Part shown: positions 9,062 to 20,470 of the stretch, in pieces
Layout: each line of letters opens with the position of its first letter
How positions within the stretch are numbered: the stretch's first letter is position 1
Assembly: GCA_949358305.1 (NCBI GenBank)
Contig: OX442319.1
Coordinates: 12,710,001-12,774,000, forward strand
Direction of reading: 5' to 3'
DNA from: Strigamia acuminata
Taxonomy: Eukaryota; Arthropoda; Chilopoda; Geophilomorpha; Linotaeniidae
DNA: 64,000 nt
Position numbers and translations under genes: made by a program
The notes under the pieces: model-generated
The model's database searches: none
What the model was told of the DNA's origin: nothing
The model's input: only the letters and a program-made list of their open reading frames with translations

Positions 9062-11778
9062 ATGAGTTTGGTCTCGGTTCAGGTGGGGCAGTGTGGAAAT
9101 CAAGTGGGAGAATGTTTGTTGGATGCTGTGAGTGGAGATAAGGCGAGGAATTGTGAGGATTTTTGGGAGTTGACGGCGGAGAGGTTCTTTCGGCCGGATT
9201 TGCACGGCGGGTGGACGGCGAGGGCGGTTTTGGTGGACACGGAACATAAGGTCGAGTGGTTTATAAATTTTTATAGAATGTCATTTCATTATTTATTTTT
9301 TATTATTGTTATTATTTTTTTTTTGTTGGGGGCAAATTTGAAATTGTTCGATTTTTTTATTTTTTTTTTATTGTAGGGGTTGTTGAACGTTTAAATAGAT
9401 TATACAAGTGGTTTATGATTGGATCGTATTTTCTTCGAAAAAGTTATAAAAAGTGTATGATCCGTTCATAAATCGATTGATAGTTGATAAGGAAAAAATT
9501 ACTAAGATGTATACGTATTTGTGGCTATAAAAATGCATTTTTCACCCTAAAATGCACTTTTTTCCATCAAAAAATGCATTTTTGAATGAAAAAATGCATT
9601 TCTTCAAATTTAAAATGCATATTTTTATTTTCAATTGCATATTTTCTTCTGAAAATGCATTATTTGTATATACAAATGCATATTTTCATCTAAAATTGCA
9701 TTATTTGTATCTACAAATGCATATTTTCATCTAAAATTGCATTATTTGTATCTACAAATGCATATTTTTATCTCAAAATGCATTAATTGCATACTAAAAT
9801 TGCATATTAAAATGCACATTCTCATTTTTATTTTTATTGAAATTTTTATTGACATTTTTCTCATTTAATCAATTTATTCAAACAACCTTTTCCCTTTTCC
9901 AGGTAATCGATCGACTATTCGCTCCCAGGAAAGGCTCCTGGCATTACTCCCGTAAAAACGCATTGGAATTGTCCGGCGGATGCGGAAACCTCTGGTCGCG
10001 CGGGTACTGCGAACAAGGACCAATTCTATCCGACCGCAGCGTCGACGCCGTTCAATCAGAAGTGGAAAAATGCGATTCACTCGGCGGTATCCTCATCCTC
10101 ATGAGCGCGGCCGGTGGCACCGGTTCCGGTGTCGGTGCCCATCTCACCCAACAACTCCGCGACGCATTCCCGCGAACTTTCCTCGTCAATCAAGTAACGA
10201 ATTTGTCCATTGCATACGAACTTAAAGAATTGATTCGATCGTTTGGATAATTGTTTGCAGTTGGTGTGGCCCTATTCGACCGGCGAAGTCGTCATCCAAA
10301 CCTACAATGCTCTTTTAACATTATCCCACATCTTGCCATGCACCGACGCTTTACTAAGTACAATTCTGAAATTCCCTTTTGATTTTTACACTTTTTCAAC
10401 ATACTTTTTCAATCGCAGATTTCTACAACGACGAGCTCCACCACATTTGCACCCGCTTCAACGCCCAGATCAACATGGACAATCTCAATCGCGTTCTGGG
10501 CGAGCAACTGGCCGCCATTTTGAGCCCCTCGTTCGATTCGTGCGGACAAGTGACCCGTCTAGGTGTTCTATTTGAGAAATAAACACAAGCTGTGCGATTA
10601 TTTATCGAAGTGAATAACATATCGCACAGAAAAAGCAATATATCGCATAGAAAAATCAATGTAGCGCAATATCGCAAATTTGGTAGTATAAAAAAATCGC
10701 AAAAAATCGCATTAAAAAAATGATTTGTACCTGTTTCGCCGAATCCCGTTTCGCTGAAATGTTTCGCCGAAAATGAAAAAAGTGAGTGATTGATCAATTT
10801 TTCAAATTTTTCGTTTTTCCACATTTCCACACATTTCTACAAAATTTCCACACAATTCCTAAGAAGGGCTTGACCCCCGTGAACCTGACCTTACTGGTTT
10901 TTTTATGCAAAACCTTTTTTTTGATCGATCACTCACTTTTTTCATTTTCGGCGAAACGGGAATTTTCTGTTCGGCGAAACGGGATTCGGCGAAACGGGAC
11001 ATTACCAAAAAAATTTATTTTTACAATTTTTAAGATTTTAATCAAGATTTTTAAGCTTTTCATAATTTTCGTGCTTTTAATCAATTTTTTCAATTTTTTT
11101 CAAATTATCAAATATCAAAATGCGATATTCAAAATTTAATATTGCAATATTGCACTGGCCTAACAAACGGTAAATTTGTTTATTTTATTTCATTTCTGTT
11201 TATTTTTTTTTTCAGGCGATTTGCTGGAGAATTTGACGTCACACTCTGGTTTCAAGATGTTGTCGGTGAAAAGCGTGCCCCACACGGCCCCGCGAGCTAA
11301 GGATTTCTCGACGGACACCTGGCAGGGTCTGGCCAGGCTGCTGGCGCGAGAAGTCGGTCGGAAAGTCGTGTCGTTGAGCGACGTCGCGATTGTTCGCGGC
11401 AAAAATGCCAAAAATGCCGATTTAACCGAGTTTATCAAGAATCGGCGTTACGCCGCGATCGTGACTGGTCAATCCGCGTGTCAGGTGATTAAAAACACAA
11501 GTTTACACTATTTCTAAAGCATTTAACAAAACGTTTTGGTTGACTAGGTTTGGCGGGAAGATGCAGCGGTAGCTAAGGACGCTTTGAACATCACTTTGGT
11601 TGGGAACAATGCTGGCGTTGTGGGCGCGTTGGACAGAACAGTTGACCGTGCGTGGCGGTTGATGTCGAACGGCGCTTACCTCCATCACATGGCCAAGCAC
11701 GGGATTGGCCAAGAACAGCTTGCCGACGCAATAACATCAGTGGCGCGTGTTAGCGCAAATTACAGCGGTTTAAGTTGA
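9062..11778 (+). CDS. TUBD1: Delta-tubulin, 6 exons
   Basis: Exons 9062-9250, 9903-10193, 10261-10357, 10419-10562, 11216-11484, 11548-11778 join in phase to 406 codons plus stop. The N-terminus has the tubulin nucleotide-site strand [20 protein letters not shown]-type text, then [24 protein letters not shown] (shown in part: residues around 125-150), carries the GTP-binding GGTGSG loop. [22 protein letters not shown] and [11 protein letters not shown] are delta-type rather than alpha, beta or gamma. Delta-tubulin acts in the centriole and basal body, where it stabilises triplet microtubules. At 406 residues it is shorter than the human protein (about 450), mainly in the second half. Donor 1 (GTCGAG) is unusual but gives the family-typical junction. 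Introns 1 and 4 hold repeats. Confidence 0.93.
9530..9820. repeat. ATGCATTTTT-type tandem array in TUBD1 intron 1
   Basis: About 17 loose copies of a 15-30-bp unit centred on AAAATGCATTTTT. A similar array lies at 49340-49570. No coding function. Confidence 0.8.
10725..11005. repeat. Inverted repeat (MITE-like) in TUBD1 intron 4
   Basis: The left arm (GTTTCGCCGAATCCCGTTTCG ... AAAAAAGTGAGTGATTGATC, about 70 bp from 10732) is mirrored by a right arm near 10920-11000 (GATCGATCACTCACTTTTTTC ... CGGCGAAACGGGATTCGGCGAAACGGGA). Long terminal inverted arms around a short centre suggest a non-autonomous DNA transposon. I could not fix the target duplication. Confidence 0.6.
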
Positions 11779-12138
11779 TTTTCAATGTTGTTATAGTATA
11801 TATATTTGTGTCATACTCGAAGATTGATTGATTTTATATTTAAAATTTGGCAATAAAAGTGTTTATTTTATTTTTTCAGAAATAAAATAATGCGTGAGGG
11901 GTTTCTATACCTGGCGCGGAATGAATTAGCACGGAAAAAATAAGGAAATCGCTGTCAATCAATTTCGGTAATTTTAATTTTAATATCGGCGCAGGTATCG
12001 GTATTGGCCGATATTCGGTTGCCGATTATCGGTATCGGCGATACTGCAAAATATCGATATCGGTCAAGTCGAACATCGAACATCGAATGCTGTTTTTCTG
12101 TATTTCGGCTCGGTGCTTTTAACGCTCTTTGATATGAA
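11779..12138. other. TUBD1 3' flank and degenerate ATCGGTATCGG repeats
   Basis: After the stop lies an AT-rich 3' region with AATAAA at 11852, then 11985-12075 with overlapping ATCGGTATCGG/GCCGATA words in both orientations, typical of small decayed MITEs. No gene seen. Confidence 0.5.
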
Positions 12139-12154
12139 TTGGGCGAGATGAGTT

Positions 12155-12335
12155 GGGATTTTTATTCATCTCTTTGGCGAAACAGAGAGAAAAATGTAGA
12201 CGATGGCAGAAGGTTTCGGGTGTGTTTCGAGCAATCGTTGACAAGTGTTTCGAGGAATTACTTCGGACTAAATTCAAGACGCGATGCGTCTCAAACTACA
12301 AAAGTACGTAATTATGTTTGGGTAAAATGTACATT
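12155..12335 (+). pseudogene. Fragment of the SAP-associated family, C-terminal part (copy 0)
   Basis: An open stretch contains DGRRFRVCFEQSLTSVSRNYF, which lines up with the DGKRFRVCFEQLWTSISPSSRDYF block near the C-terminus of the tandem family, and ends in a short match to its tail. Only about 60 codons remain and both sides are degraded. Confidence 0.6.
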
Positions 12336-12354
12336 TCATTTATCGCTTTTGTGA

Positions 12355-12932
12355 GTTTGGTTTTTATCGAAATAATAGACAAGTTGCTTAGTGGAAATTA
12401 CATTTATTACATTATACTCCGTATTTATTTTATATTTGAACTTTGGAAACAAAAAATTTAATCAGTTTTATTACGTATTTAGGGGTTGGGGGTTCCGGAA
12501 TTTGTTACGACCATGTTGCAGGGGGGGGGGGGGGGGGGAGGGGGTCTAAAAATCCCAAATTTGCGTTACGTAATTTATGGATCCTTTCTTCAACTTGGAG
12601 TAGTCTACAGTACATTTCCTCGCGACAAGTGGCATTCTTGCAATTAATTAATTAGGCTTTTTGAACACTGACTGTCATGGGCCTTGAAAAAGTTATTAAA
12701 GTATAATCATTGAGACTATAAATAAACAGAAACAGAAAACTTTGTTTGTCCACTAAACGCATTTGGCGTTAGGGTCGGGACAAAACGACCTGTACACGAG
12801 TAAACTGTTGGAATTTACTGTCGGTCAATACCACCAGAGGGACATCATGGAAATCACGTGCGTGTGTGACGGATCAGCGAATCAGCCAATGAGGGCTCAG
12901 TGTATTATATTTTGCATGTATTTATACATTGA
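12355..12932. other. Flank of family copy 1, with 18-base G run
   Basis: Contains a run of 18 G at 12521-12538 followed by more G. From about 12660 it holds the conserved 5' flank seen before other family copies: CATGGGCCTTGAAAA, TTTGTCCACTAAACGCATTTGGCG, GGGTCGGGAxAAAACGACCTGTACACG. Copy 1 has no detectable SAP exon in this stretch, unlike copies 2 and 3. Confidence 0.55.
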
Positions 12933-13016
12933 TTGTTAGCTGTTGATTGTAAGCATCCTGGATTGTTGCGTACGCATTTATTTCCAACAGAAACATTCTC
13001 GTCATTTCGTCCCAAG

Positions 13017-14201
13017 ATGGAGTTCACATTGGCCGCCCCGTCGCTCGAACGTGCAGCCTCGATCAAAATTGCTACGAACGTATGGAAATGTTGGACAAAT
13101 ATTTCCAAGGTGCTCTGCTCTAAAACTTTCACATGTTTTTATACGTACTTCACGGTTTATATTGACTACGGAATTGAAATAAGACTGGAGAAATTGGTTT
13201 TACCTCCAATTATGAAACCTGCGTTGCTTGAGATTTCCAAAAACGTGGGAAATGAATTACGAGAGTTTCTCGCGTCAAAGAGGTTTACCGATCTTCTTGA
13301 ACGCGAACCAGGCTATAATTTCATCCAATTTGACAGGCTCGTTAATTGCGTTAAGCACTTCGAGTGGACGCAGCACGGCAAAATCGACGAGACGAAATCG
13401 GCGAGAGCGCTGTCGTGCGCCGACAAACTACTCAGTCGAAAGGAAAGATTGCGGATAGCTTGCGCGTTTGGCATCAGAGATCAAGTGGAACATTTTTGGC
13501 GAGATTCTCCCGCTGATTTCACTCTTTTTAGCCCTCCTTTTGGCGACGTCATGACGTCTGGATTGGATGGGCGAGAGATAGTAAGCAAAGAGAGGAAATT
13601 TGACATGTTGCGTTTCTCATTGGAAAGCGGTAACACGAGCGCGATGAAGTATTTGTGGTCGATTTTTACGGACGAAGAAAGAATCGAATGCTTGGATTTC
13701 AGTTGGGAACACACAATTTCGCTCGCTTGGGTTCCCGTGCCCATTGACGTAAATATAAGACGAACCGTTTACTTTTTGTTAAGCAAGACGAACGAGCGCA
13801 AGTTGAATACTGTTTTTCCGAAGTTCGGCTCAAAGCTTTTACAGTATTTTGCTAAGGATTGGGTGTACGTAGATTTGTTTTTACTTGCGTTAAAGCGTGT
13901 TCTTCTGAAGGAATATGAAGTGGGATGTTTATTCGCTTGCCTGGCGAAACAGATAGAGGAAAATCCCAACGACGGCAAAAGGTTTCGGGTGTGTTTCGAG
14001 CAATTGTGGACGAGCATTTCGCCGAGCTCGAGGGATTATTTCCTGCAATGTGATGGATATTATCACGTGAGGTGTACTAAGTCATTGTACGCGGCTAAAG
14101 ATTTCGCTAGTCTTGATTTGATGCTAAACCATTTCGGTGAGAAGGATCGGACGGAATTTATGAGGCGATGCGTCCGAAATTACAAAAATACCCGTACGTA
14201 A
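13017..14201 (+). CDS. Tandem family copy 1 (unrecognised, helical-repeat-like), no SAP exon
   Basis: Intact 394-codon exon beginning MEFTLAAPSLERAA. I do not recognise the family. The chain is rich in alternating hydrophobic positions with units such as ERLRIACAFGIRDQVEHFW, KFDMLRFSLESGNTSAMKYLW and AAKDFASLDLMLNHF. Their spacing resembles degenerate ankyrin-type helix pairs, which is inference. No signal peptide or membrane helix. The ORF is open upstream to 12933 and the in-frame text ETFSSFRPK before the ATG matches the in-frame exon-2 leader of copies 2 and 3. An AG (TTTCCAACAG) lies just before it, so this may also be a spliced second exon whose SAP exon is lost or distant. It is the most upstream intact copy of the array. 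Confidence 0.75.
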   Translation: MEFTLAAPSLERAASIKIATNVWKCWTNISKVLCSKTFTCFYTYFTVYIDYGIEIRLEKLVLPPIMKPALLEISKNVGNELREFLASKRFTDLLEREPGYNFIQFDRLVNCVKHFEWTQHGKIDETKSARALSCADKLLSRKERLRIACAFGIRDQVEHFWRDSPADFTLFSPPFGDVMTSGLDGREIVSKERKFDMLRFSLESGNTSAMKYLWSIFTDEERIECLDFSWEHTISLAWVPVPIDVNIRRTVYFLLSKTNERKLNTVFPKFGSKLLQYFAKDWVYVDLFLLALKRVLLKEYEVGCLFACLAKQIEENPNDGKRFRVCFEQLWTSISPSSRDYFLQCDGYYHVRCTKSLYAAKDFASLDLMLNHFGEKDRTEFMRRCVRNYKNTRT

Positions 14202-14640
14202 TTTTGTTAGGGGACAAAGTGTAAAATGTACATTTCATTTATTGCTTTTGTAAGTTTGGTTTTTATTGAAATAATAAACATCCCTTTGATTTTACTGTAT
14301 TCATTTATTTTATATTTGAACTTTGGAAGCAAAAAGTTTATTCAGAAATAAAATAATGCAAGAAAAGTATTTTTATTTTTCTGGAAATATATTTTGTTTG
14401 AATTATTTCCTCTTGGAATTGCGAAAACCTGTAAATGTGCTTCTACTGTTGTGTAGTTAGTTTCCCTTGCGTAATGACAGTGAAATTGCTAGGAATTGTT
14501 ATTCAATTTATCACTTTATCACAAGTTAATAAATTTCATCAAACTGTCAATTCACAATCACAATTTTTTTTTTCCATAATAAAAAGAATAACAGGTAGGT
14601 ATAAATACTGTAACTCAAATATTAATAACAATTTGTGAAT
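14202..14640. other. 3' flank of family copy 1
   Basis: AT-rich 3' flank (TTTGTTAGGGGACAAAGTGTAAAATGTACATTTCATTTATTGC opening in part) shared with copies 3, 4 and 5. It includes ATAAACATC and TTTGAACTTTGGAAGCAAAAA blocks and the segment around 14525-14570 that recurs at 35855 and 40175. No coding signal. Confidence 0.6.
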
Positions 14641-15863
14641 TCAAGAGTGTGCCAAGACTCTAATTTAAAGCCCAGCATACTTTGGATCTGCGCAGCAGAT
14701 ATGCGCAACGAGCGTGTTTTGGTGCAACAAAGGAATTATTGCACCAAAACAGTTAATTCGCAACCCACCCGAGCCAAATCGGGGTGAGGTGTGCCGAGGG
14801 AGTTTTCACCTCCAAGACACAGCAGAGGAATTAAAAATAATAAATATTTCTAAGTGGTGATCACAGATACATAAAAACAGACTTGAGATCACCACAGTAT
14901 AAAGTGTCTATTGCCATATTTAAGACAGATTAATGTGGAATGCCATTTCATTTTCCATCGAGAGCACAGTTGCAAAAATAATTATCAATCCAGCAATTAG
15001 TGGTTAAAAGTTAAAGGTTCTTGCTGTTATCAGCAGCTTTAGTTCACAGAAAACATCACCGACAGCTGCAACAGAAATTACCAATAACACCGAATAACAA
15101 AACATTTGTTCTCAACTTTTAAAAATTTCTTATTAAATTCTGTGAAGAGTGCAGATGCCAATTATAACCAATGAAATGCTTTTTATTTGAAGGTAATGTG
15201 GTCAATAATTATTAAATTCTGTTTGTGTATACACTCTACTCCAATATCCAATCAAAGTATTCTATTTGTATACAGATATATATATATCCAATATGAGAAT
15301 GCTTTTGGACTATTCACACTACAACTTCCAAATACAAAGTAATACGGAGTAATAAATAAATTAGTAATGTAAGATACATTGTGTTCATCTTTATTCAACA
15401 CTAAAATAAACTTGTGGACCTGGATGATGGCAGTAAAACTCGATTGCAAAATCCACTATACAATACAAAGGAAATTTTCTAGTGAAACTTTCGCTACAAA
15501 ACGATGAGTGCTGGGCGGTGGATCTGAACAGAAAATCAGATACAGCAAATTGAATCTCGATGGCAACAAAAAACGAGTAAAAAGGAAATAAATAAATAAA
15601 TAAATATTTTTTTTATCTATTAAATATTTATTTAATATTCCCTCAAAGAAATAGAAACATGACGAACACACAAAGTGAATTTGCGCTCATCGCATGATCA
15701 AAGAAGATCAATAAAAGCGAATAACAACATGTGTTCTCAACGTTGAAAGGTTTTTAATTAAATTAATTACAAGAGTGCACGTGTCGATTATTGTTATTAA
15801 AATACTGTTAATTGTTACGTGAACTGCAAAAACACACTAAATTGGATTTCTTTGTTCGCTATA
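14640..15863 (+). promoter_or_regulatory. Lectin gene 5' flanking region, proximal part split off by a MITE
   Basis: About 1.2 kb upstream of the lectin gene that is duplicated elsewhere (2770-3580 and 19650-20400, opposite orientation). It contains the TTGGTGCAACAAAGGAATTATTGCACC inverted words near 14720-14745. Coding potential is nil. The last 60 bp of the promoter lie beyond the 766-bp element at 15864-16629. Confidence 0.5.
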
Positions 15864-16629
15864 CAGGGTGGTGCAGAAAGTCTGGTTCACAGTAAATAAT
15901 TTCCAAACCGTTTTAGATGATGATTTAGCAAAATGATTGTAAGGGTAGTATGTCGGGGGAAATCAAATTATGACATCCAATTTGACTTCTGAGGTCATCT
16001 TCAAGGTCATCCATATTGTAACTCGAGAACCGTGACAGTTAGAGCAAAAAGGTGAATTAGAAAGTTGTAGAGCATCATCCAATTAGTCTAGAACTGTTCT
16101 TAAAAAAATTATTTCTTAGGGAAAAGTTTTGAGAAAAAAGGTCTGAAACATTGGCCTACTCAGCATTGGAACTCAGCTTTGTAACCTAAAACTATTGAGG
16201 CAACCAAGCTAATCCTCAATTACCACACTTTATTGGGTCATACTTGTAAGTGGAAGAGAGGAAACACAAAAGAAAGGAAATAATTTATTTTGGAAATACA
16301 TTCCACATGATAGTTTTAGGTTACAAAGCTGAGCAGACTAACATTTCAAACCTTTTTTTCTCAAAACTTTTCAGTAAGAAATATTTTTTTTAAGAACAGT
16401 TCTAGACTAATTGGATGATGCTCTACAACTTTCTAATTCACCTTTTTGCTCTAACTGTCACGGTTCTCGAGTTACAATATGGATGACCTTGAAGATGACC
16501 TCAGAGGTCAAATTGGATGTCATAATTGGATTTCCCCCGACATACTACCCTTACAATCATTTTGCTAAATCATCATCTAAAACGGTATGGAAATTATTAA
16601 CTGTGAACCAGACTTTCTGCACCACCCTG
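15864..16629. mobile_element. Fold-back MITE with long terminal inverted repeats, TA target site
   Basis: A 766-bp element starting CAGGGTGGTGCAGAAAGTCT and ending in its reverse complement, flanked by TA on both sides (15862-15863 and 16630-16631). The two arms are about 300 bp each and nearly perfectly complementary, around a short centre. TA duplication and CAGGGTG ends fit the Tc1/mariner superfamily. There is no transposase, so it is non-autonomous. It sits 60 bp upstream of the lectin start codon. Confidence 0.85.
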
Positions 16630-16688
16630 TATAAGCTTACACTTTCACATTGAAAGCTCACACTCTACAGTCGACTAATCGAGTGAAG

Positions 16689-17507
16689 ATGTTTCTCCTA
16701 AAAGCGAGTCATTCTTGGTTTTACTTGGTCTTGCAGCTTTCAGGTAAATATTTCAGAATGAAACAGACAAAATTACAAGACATCGTTAATTAATGTAACG
16801 TTAATCTTTATTCTTTTCTATTGAACATTTCAGTGGTCATCATTTTCTGTATGATTGCTTCGAGCTCTGCCGGCGACGACGACGACTACGACGACGACGA
16901 CGACGACATATGTCCAAGTGGTTTCGTACAGCTTGGCGATGGATGTTATCATTTTTCTACGACGACTGGTTCTTTTTTTGACGGAAATGCATATTGTCAG
17001 AACCTAAACTCGGAGCTTGTAAGCATCGAAACACAGTTCGAATCTCAACTTATCAATGATTATTTGAACAAACAAAGCGACAATCGTAAGGAGATACAGC
17101 CGGAAAATTGTGTAGAATTCTGCACAAAAAATGCTTAAAAATATTAATGCTCATTTACATAATTTTTTTGTTTTCACATTTCTTGTGCAGATTTTCTGTA
17201 TAAATTCTGTGCTAGTAAGTAATAATAATTAAATACGTTTTCGTCACTATTTTCAGCGCCTGAAAATTATTGGACCAGTGGCATTAATCTTGACAGAAGA
17301 GGGACATTTTATTGGTTTTCCACGGCAAAAGCTTTTAGTGTAACAAATTGGTGTCAGGGCGAACCAAACCGTTCTAACGGAGAATCTTGTGTTCACATTG
17401 TTAGACTGGATAGAGGAAAAGCCTGCTGGAACGACCTTGATTGTAACACAAAAATATTAAATTGGCATGGTGTAAAACCGATGCGATATATATGTGAATA
17501 CAACTGA
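16689..17507 (+). CDS. Secreted C-type lectin, 3 exons
   Basis: Exons 16689-16743, 16834-17085 and 17257-17507 join to 185 codons plus stop. Exon 1 and the start of exon 2 form a signal peptide (MFLLKASHSWFYLVLQLS, then VVIIFCMIASSSAG). An acidic DDDDYDDDDDD run follows, then a single C-type lectin domain: CPSGFVQLGDGCYHF, AYCQNLNSELVSI, YWTSGINL, WCQGEPN, WND, YICEY. The EPN and WND motifs are the calcium and sugar contacts associated with mannose-type binding, so the sugar site looks complete. Secreted single-domain lectins of invertebrates commonly act in microbe recognition; that role is inferred. A poly(A) signal AATAAATG follows the stop. The promoter carries a MITE, and orphan copies of exon 1 lie elsewhere in the window. 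Confidence 0.9.
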
Positions 17508-18052
17508 GTCTTGTAACCAGAAATAAATGCAAAGATTATAACTTATTGCTACTTACTTTTTTCAAGCTACTGTATTACCACACTTGTATCCTCACAAACA
17601 CAATTTGCATGCGTCATTAAGTATCCATTTTGTTTAATTTGACACCAGTTTGACAGTATTTCATTTTCAGGGTCCCAAAACATCTTTTGATCTCATTTTT
17701 TTTTTTGTTTAAAATCCAATCTTGTTTTTGGGGGCCCCAAAGTTGAATCTGGTTTTGGGGGCCCTCAAACTCAATATTGTTTTTGGGACACTAAAAATGT
17801 TTCAGCATTCTTTCTTTTTGCTGGGCGGGGGCTTGAACACTGATTGTCATGGGCCTTGAAAAGATTTTTAAAGTATAATCAATAATCATCTAGACTATTC
17901 TTCTTGATCTAAATGAACGGAAAACTTGATTTGTTTGTCCACTAAACGTATTTGGCGCCACTAATGAAAAGAGGGCGCCAGGGTCGGGATAAAACGACCT
18001 GTACACGTGGCATAATAATAATAACGGGTGTAACACACACAATAAACACGTG
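17508..18052. other. Lectin 3' flank merging into conserved 5' flank of family copy 2
   Basis: 17490-17830 recurs at 20430-20880, including the lectin stop region, the CTGTATTACxACACTTGTATCC block and GGGGCCCC words. 17830-18050 holds the family promoter block: CATGGGCCTTGAAAA, the inverted GGCGCC pair around CACTAATGAAAAGAG, and GTCGGGATAAAACGACCTG. The GGCGCC dyad is shared by copies 2, 3 and 4 and is a candidate cis element. Confidence 0.55.
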
Positions 18053-19585
18053 ATGAATATGGAAAACGACGGATTCCAGTTATCATTCAATGGGAAAACT
18101 GCAGAAATCCATAAATTTACTGTTACACAGTTAAAAGAATGGTTGAAGTCCCATGGGCAAAAGGTTTCAGGAAAAAAAGATAATCTGATAAATAGGTAAA
18201 TACTTTTTTTCTCAATATTCAAATTCACCACGTTTTTCTAAACATTTTGCCACGATTTGAGACATTTTCCCCGCTTTTTAAAACATACTAATACCGGTAA
18301 TTTAATTTCTATTTAAAGAATCAAGAATTTTTTTGAAAATTCAGCAACGCCTGTTCAGGTTACAGCTGAAACATTCTCGTCTTTTCTTCCCAAGATGGAG
18401 TTCACATTGGCCGCCCCGTCGCTCGAACGTGCAGCTTTGATCAAAATTGCTACGAACGTATGGAAAAGTTGGACAAATATCTCCGAGGTGATCTGCTCTA
18501 AAAATTCCAAATGTTTTTATATGTACTTCACGCTTTATATTGACTACGGAATTGAAACAAGACTGGAGAAATTGGTTTTACCTCCAATTATGAAACCTGC
18601 GTTGCTTGAGATTTCCAAAAACGTTGGAAATGAATTACTAGAGTTTCTCACGTCAAAGAGGTTTACCGATCTTCTTGAACGCGAACCAGGCTATAATTTC
18701 ATCCAATGTGACAGGCTCGTTAATTGCGTTAAGCACTTCGAGTGGACGCAGCACGGCAAAATCGACGAGACGAAATCGGCGAGAGCGCTGTCGTGCGCCG
18801 ACAAACTACTCAGTCGAGCGGAAAGATTGCGGATAGCTTGCGCGTTTGGCATCAGAGATCAAGTGGAACATTTTTGGCGAGAATCTCCCGCTGATTTCAC
18901 CCTCTTTAGACCTGCTTTTGGCGACGTCATGACGTCTGGATTGGATGGTCGAGAGATAGTAAGCAAAGAGAGGAAATTTGACATGTTGCGTTGCTCATTG
19001 GAAAGCGGTAACACAAGTGCGGTAAAGTATTTGTGGTCGATTTTTACGGACGAAGAAAGAATCGAAGGCTTGGATTTCGGTTGGAAACACACAATTTGGC
19101 CTGCTTGGAATTACCAGGCCGATGACGTTAATAGCATACCGGTACGAACCGTTTATTTTTTGTTAAGCAAGACGAACGAGCGGAAGTTGGATACTATTTT
19201 TCTGAAGTTCGGCTCAAAGCTTTTACGGTACTTTGTTAGGGATTGGGTGTACGTAGATTTGTTTTTAGTTGGGTTAAAGCGTGTTCTTCCAAAGCAAGAT
19301 GAAGTTGGATTTCTATTCGCTTGCCTGGCGAAACAGATAGAGGAAAATCCAAACGACGGCAAAAGGTTTCGGGTGTGTTTCCAGCAATTGTGGACGAGGA
19401 TTTCGCCGAACTCGAGGGATTATTTCCTGCATTGTGATGGAAAGTATGACGTCAGGTGTACTAAGTCATTGTACGCGGCTAAAGATTTCGCTAGTCTTGA
19501 TTTGATGCTAAACGATTTCGATGAGGAGGATCGGATGGAATTTATGAGGCGATGCGTCCCAAATTACAAAAAAAACCGTACGTAA
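18053..19585 (+). CDS. Tandem family copy 2: SAP domain plus helical-repeat-like body
   Basis: Two exons, 18053-18195 and 18319-19585, join in phase to 469 codons plus stop. Exon 1 encodes a SAP motif (FTVTQLKEWLKSHGQKVSGKK, residues about 22-50), a helix-extended-helix module known to bind AT-rich and scaffold DNA. Donor AG|GTAAAT and acceptor TTTAAAG join within one arginine codon. Exon 2 carries a 25-residue linker, then the 396-codon body found in all copies (MEFTLAAPSLERAA). The body family is unrecognised. This is the cleanest full-length member. Directly after its stop the normal 3' flank is replaced by an inverted lectin promoter/exon-1 copy. Confidence 0.8.
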
Positions 19586-20470
19586 GACCAAGCAAGACCA
19601 AGACTAAGCATGACTCGCTTTTTGGAGAAACATCTTCACTCGATAAGTCGACTGTAGAGTGTGAGCTATCAATGTGAAAATGTAAGCTTACATAGCGAAC
19701 AAAGAAATCCAATTTAGTGTGTCTTTGCAGTTCACTTAACAATTAACAGCATTTTAATAACAATAATCGACATGTGCACTCTTGTAATTAATGTAATTAA
19801 AAACTTTTGAACGTTGAGAACAGTTGTTGTTATTCGGTTTTATTCATCTTCTTTGATCATGCGATGACCACAAATTCAGTTTGTGAGTTCATCGTGTTTC
19901 TATTTCTTTTATAGAATATTAAATAAATAAATAAATAAATAAATAGTGTGAATAGTCCAAAAGCATTAACATATTTGATATATATCTGTATACAATAGAA
20001 AATATTTTGATTGAATATTGGAGTAGACTGTACACACAAACAGAATTTAATAATTATTGACCACATTATTTTCAAATGAAAAGCCGTTCACTGGTTATAA
20101 TTGACATCTGCACTCTTCACAGAATTTAATTAGAAATCTTTAAATGTTGAGAACAAATGTTTTGTTATTCGATTTTATTGATAATTTCTGTTGCAGCTGT
20201 CGGCGATGTTTTCTGTGAACTAAAGCTACAGCGGTGCTCTCGGAGGAAAATGAAATGGCATTCCAAATTGATCTGTTTTAAATATGGCAATAGACCCTTT
20301 ATATGTGGTGATCTCACGTGTATTTTTATGTATTTGTGATCACCACTTAGAAATATTTTTTATTTTTAATTACTATGCTGTGTCTTGGGGATGAAAACTT
20401 CCTAGGCACACCTCACCCCAATTTGGCTGGGGAATACAACTGAGTCTTGTAACCAGAAATAAATGAAAAG
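19586..20470 (-). pseudogene. Inverted lectin fragment: broken exon 1 and promoter copy, plus lectin 3' end
   Basis: On minus, ATG at 19632 opens MFLQKASHA and then hits a stop, so the signal exon is dead. 19650-20400 is a copy of the lectin 5' region. Near 20430 on the plus strand the lectin terminal sequence (AATACAACTGAGTCTTGTAACCAG) appears without the rest of the domain. This is a rearranged lectin-locus duplicate. Confidence 0.6.
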
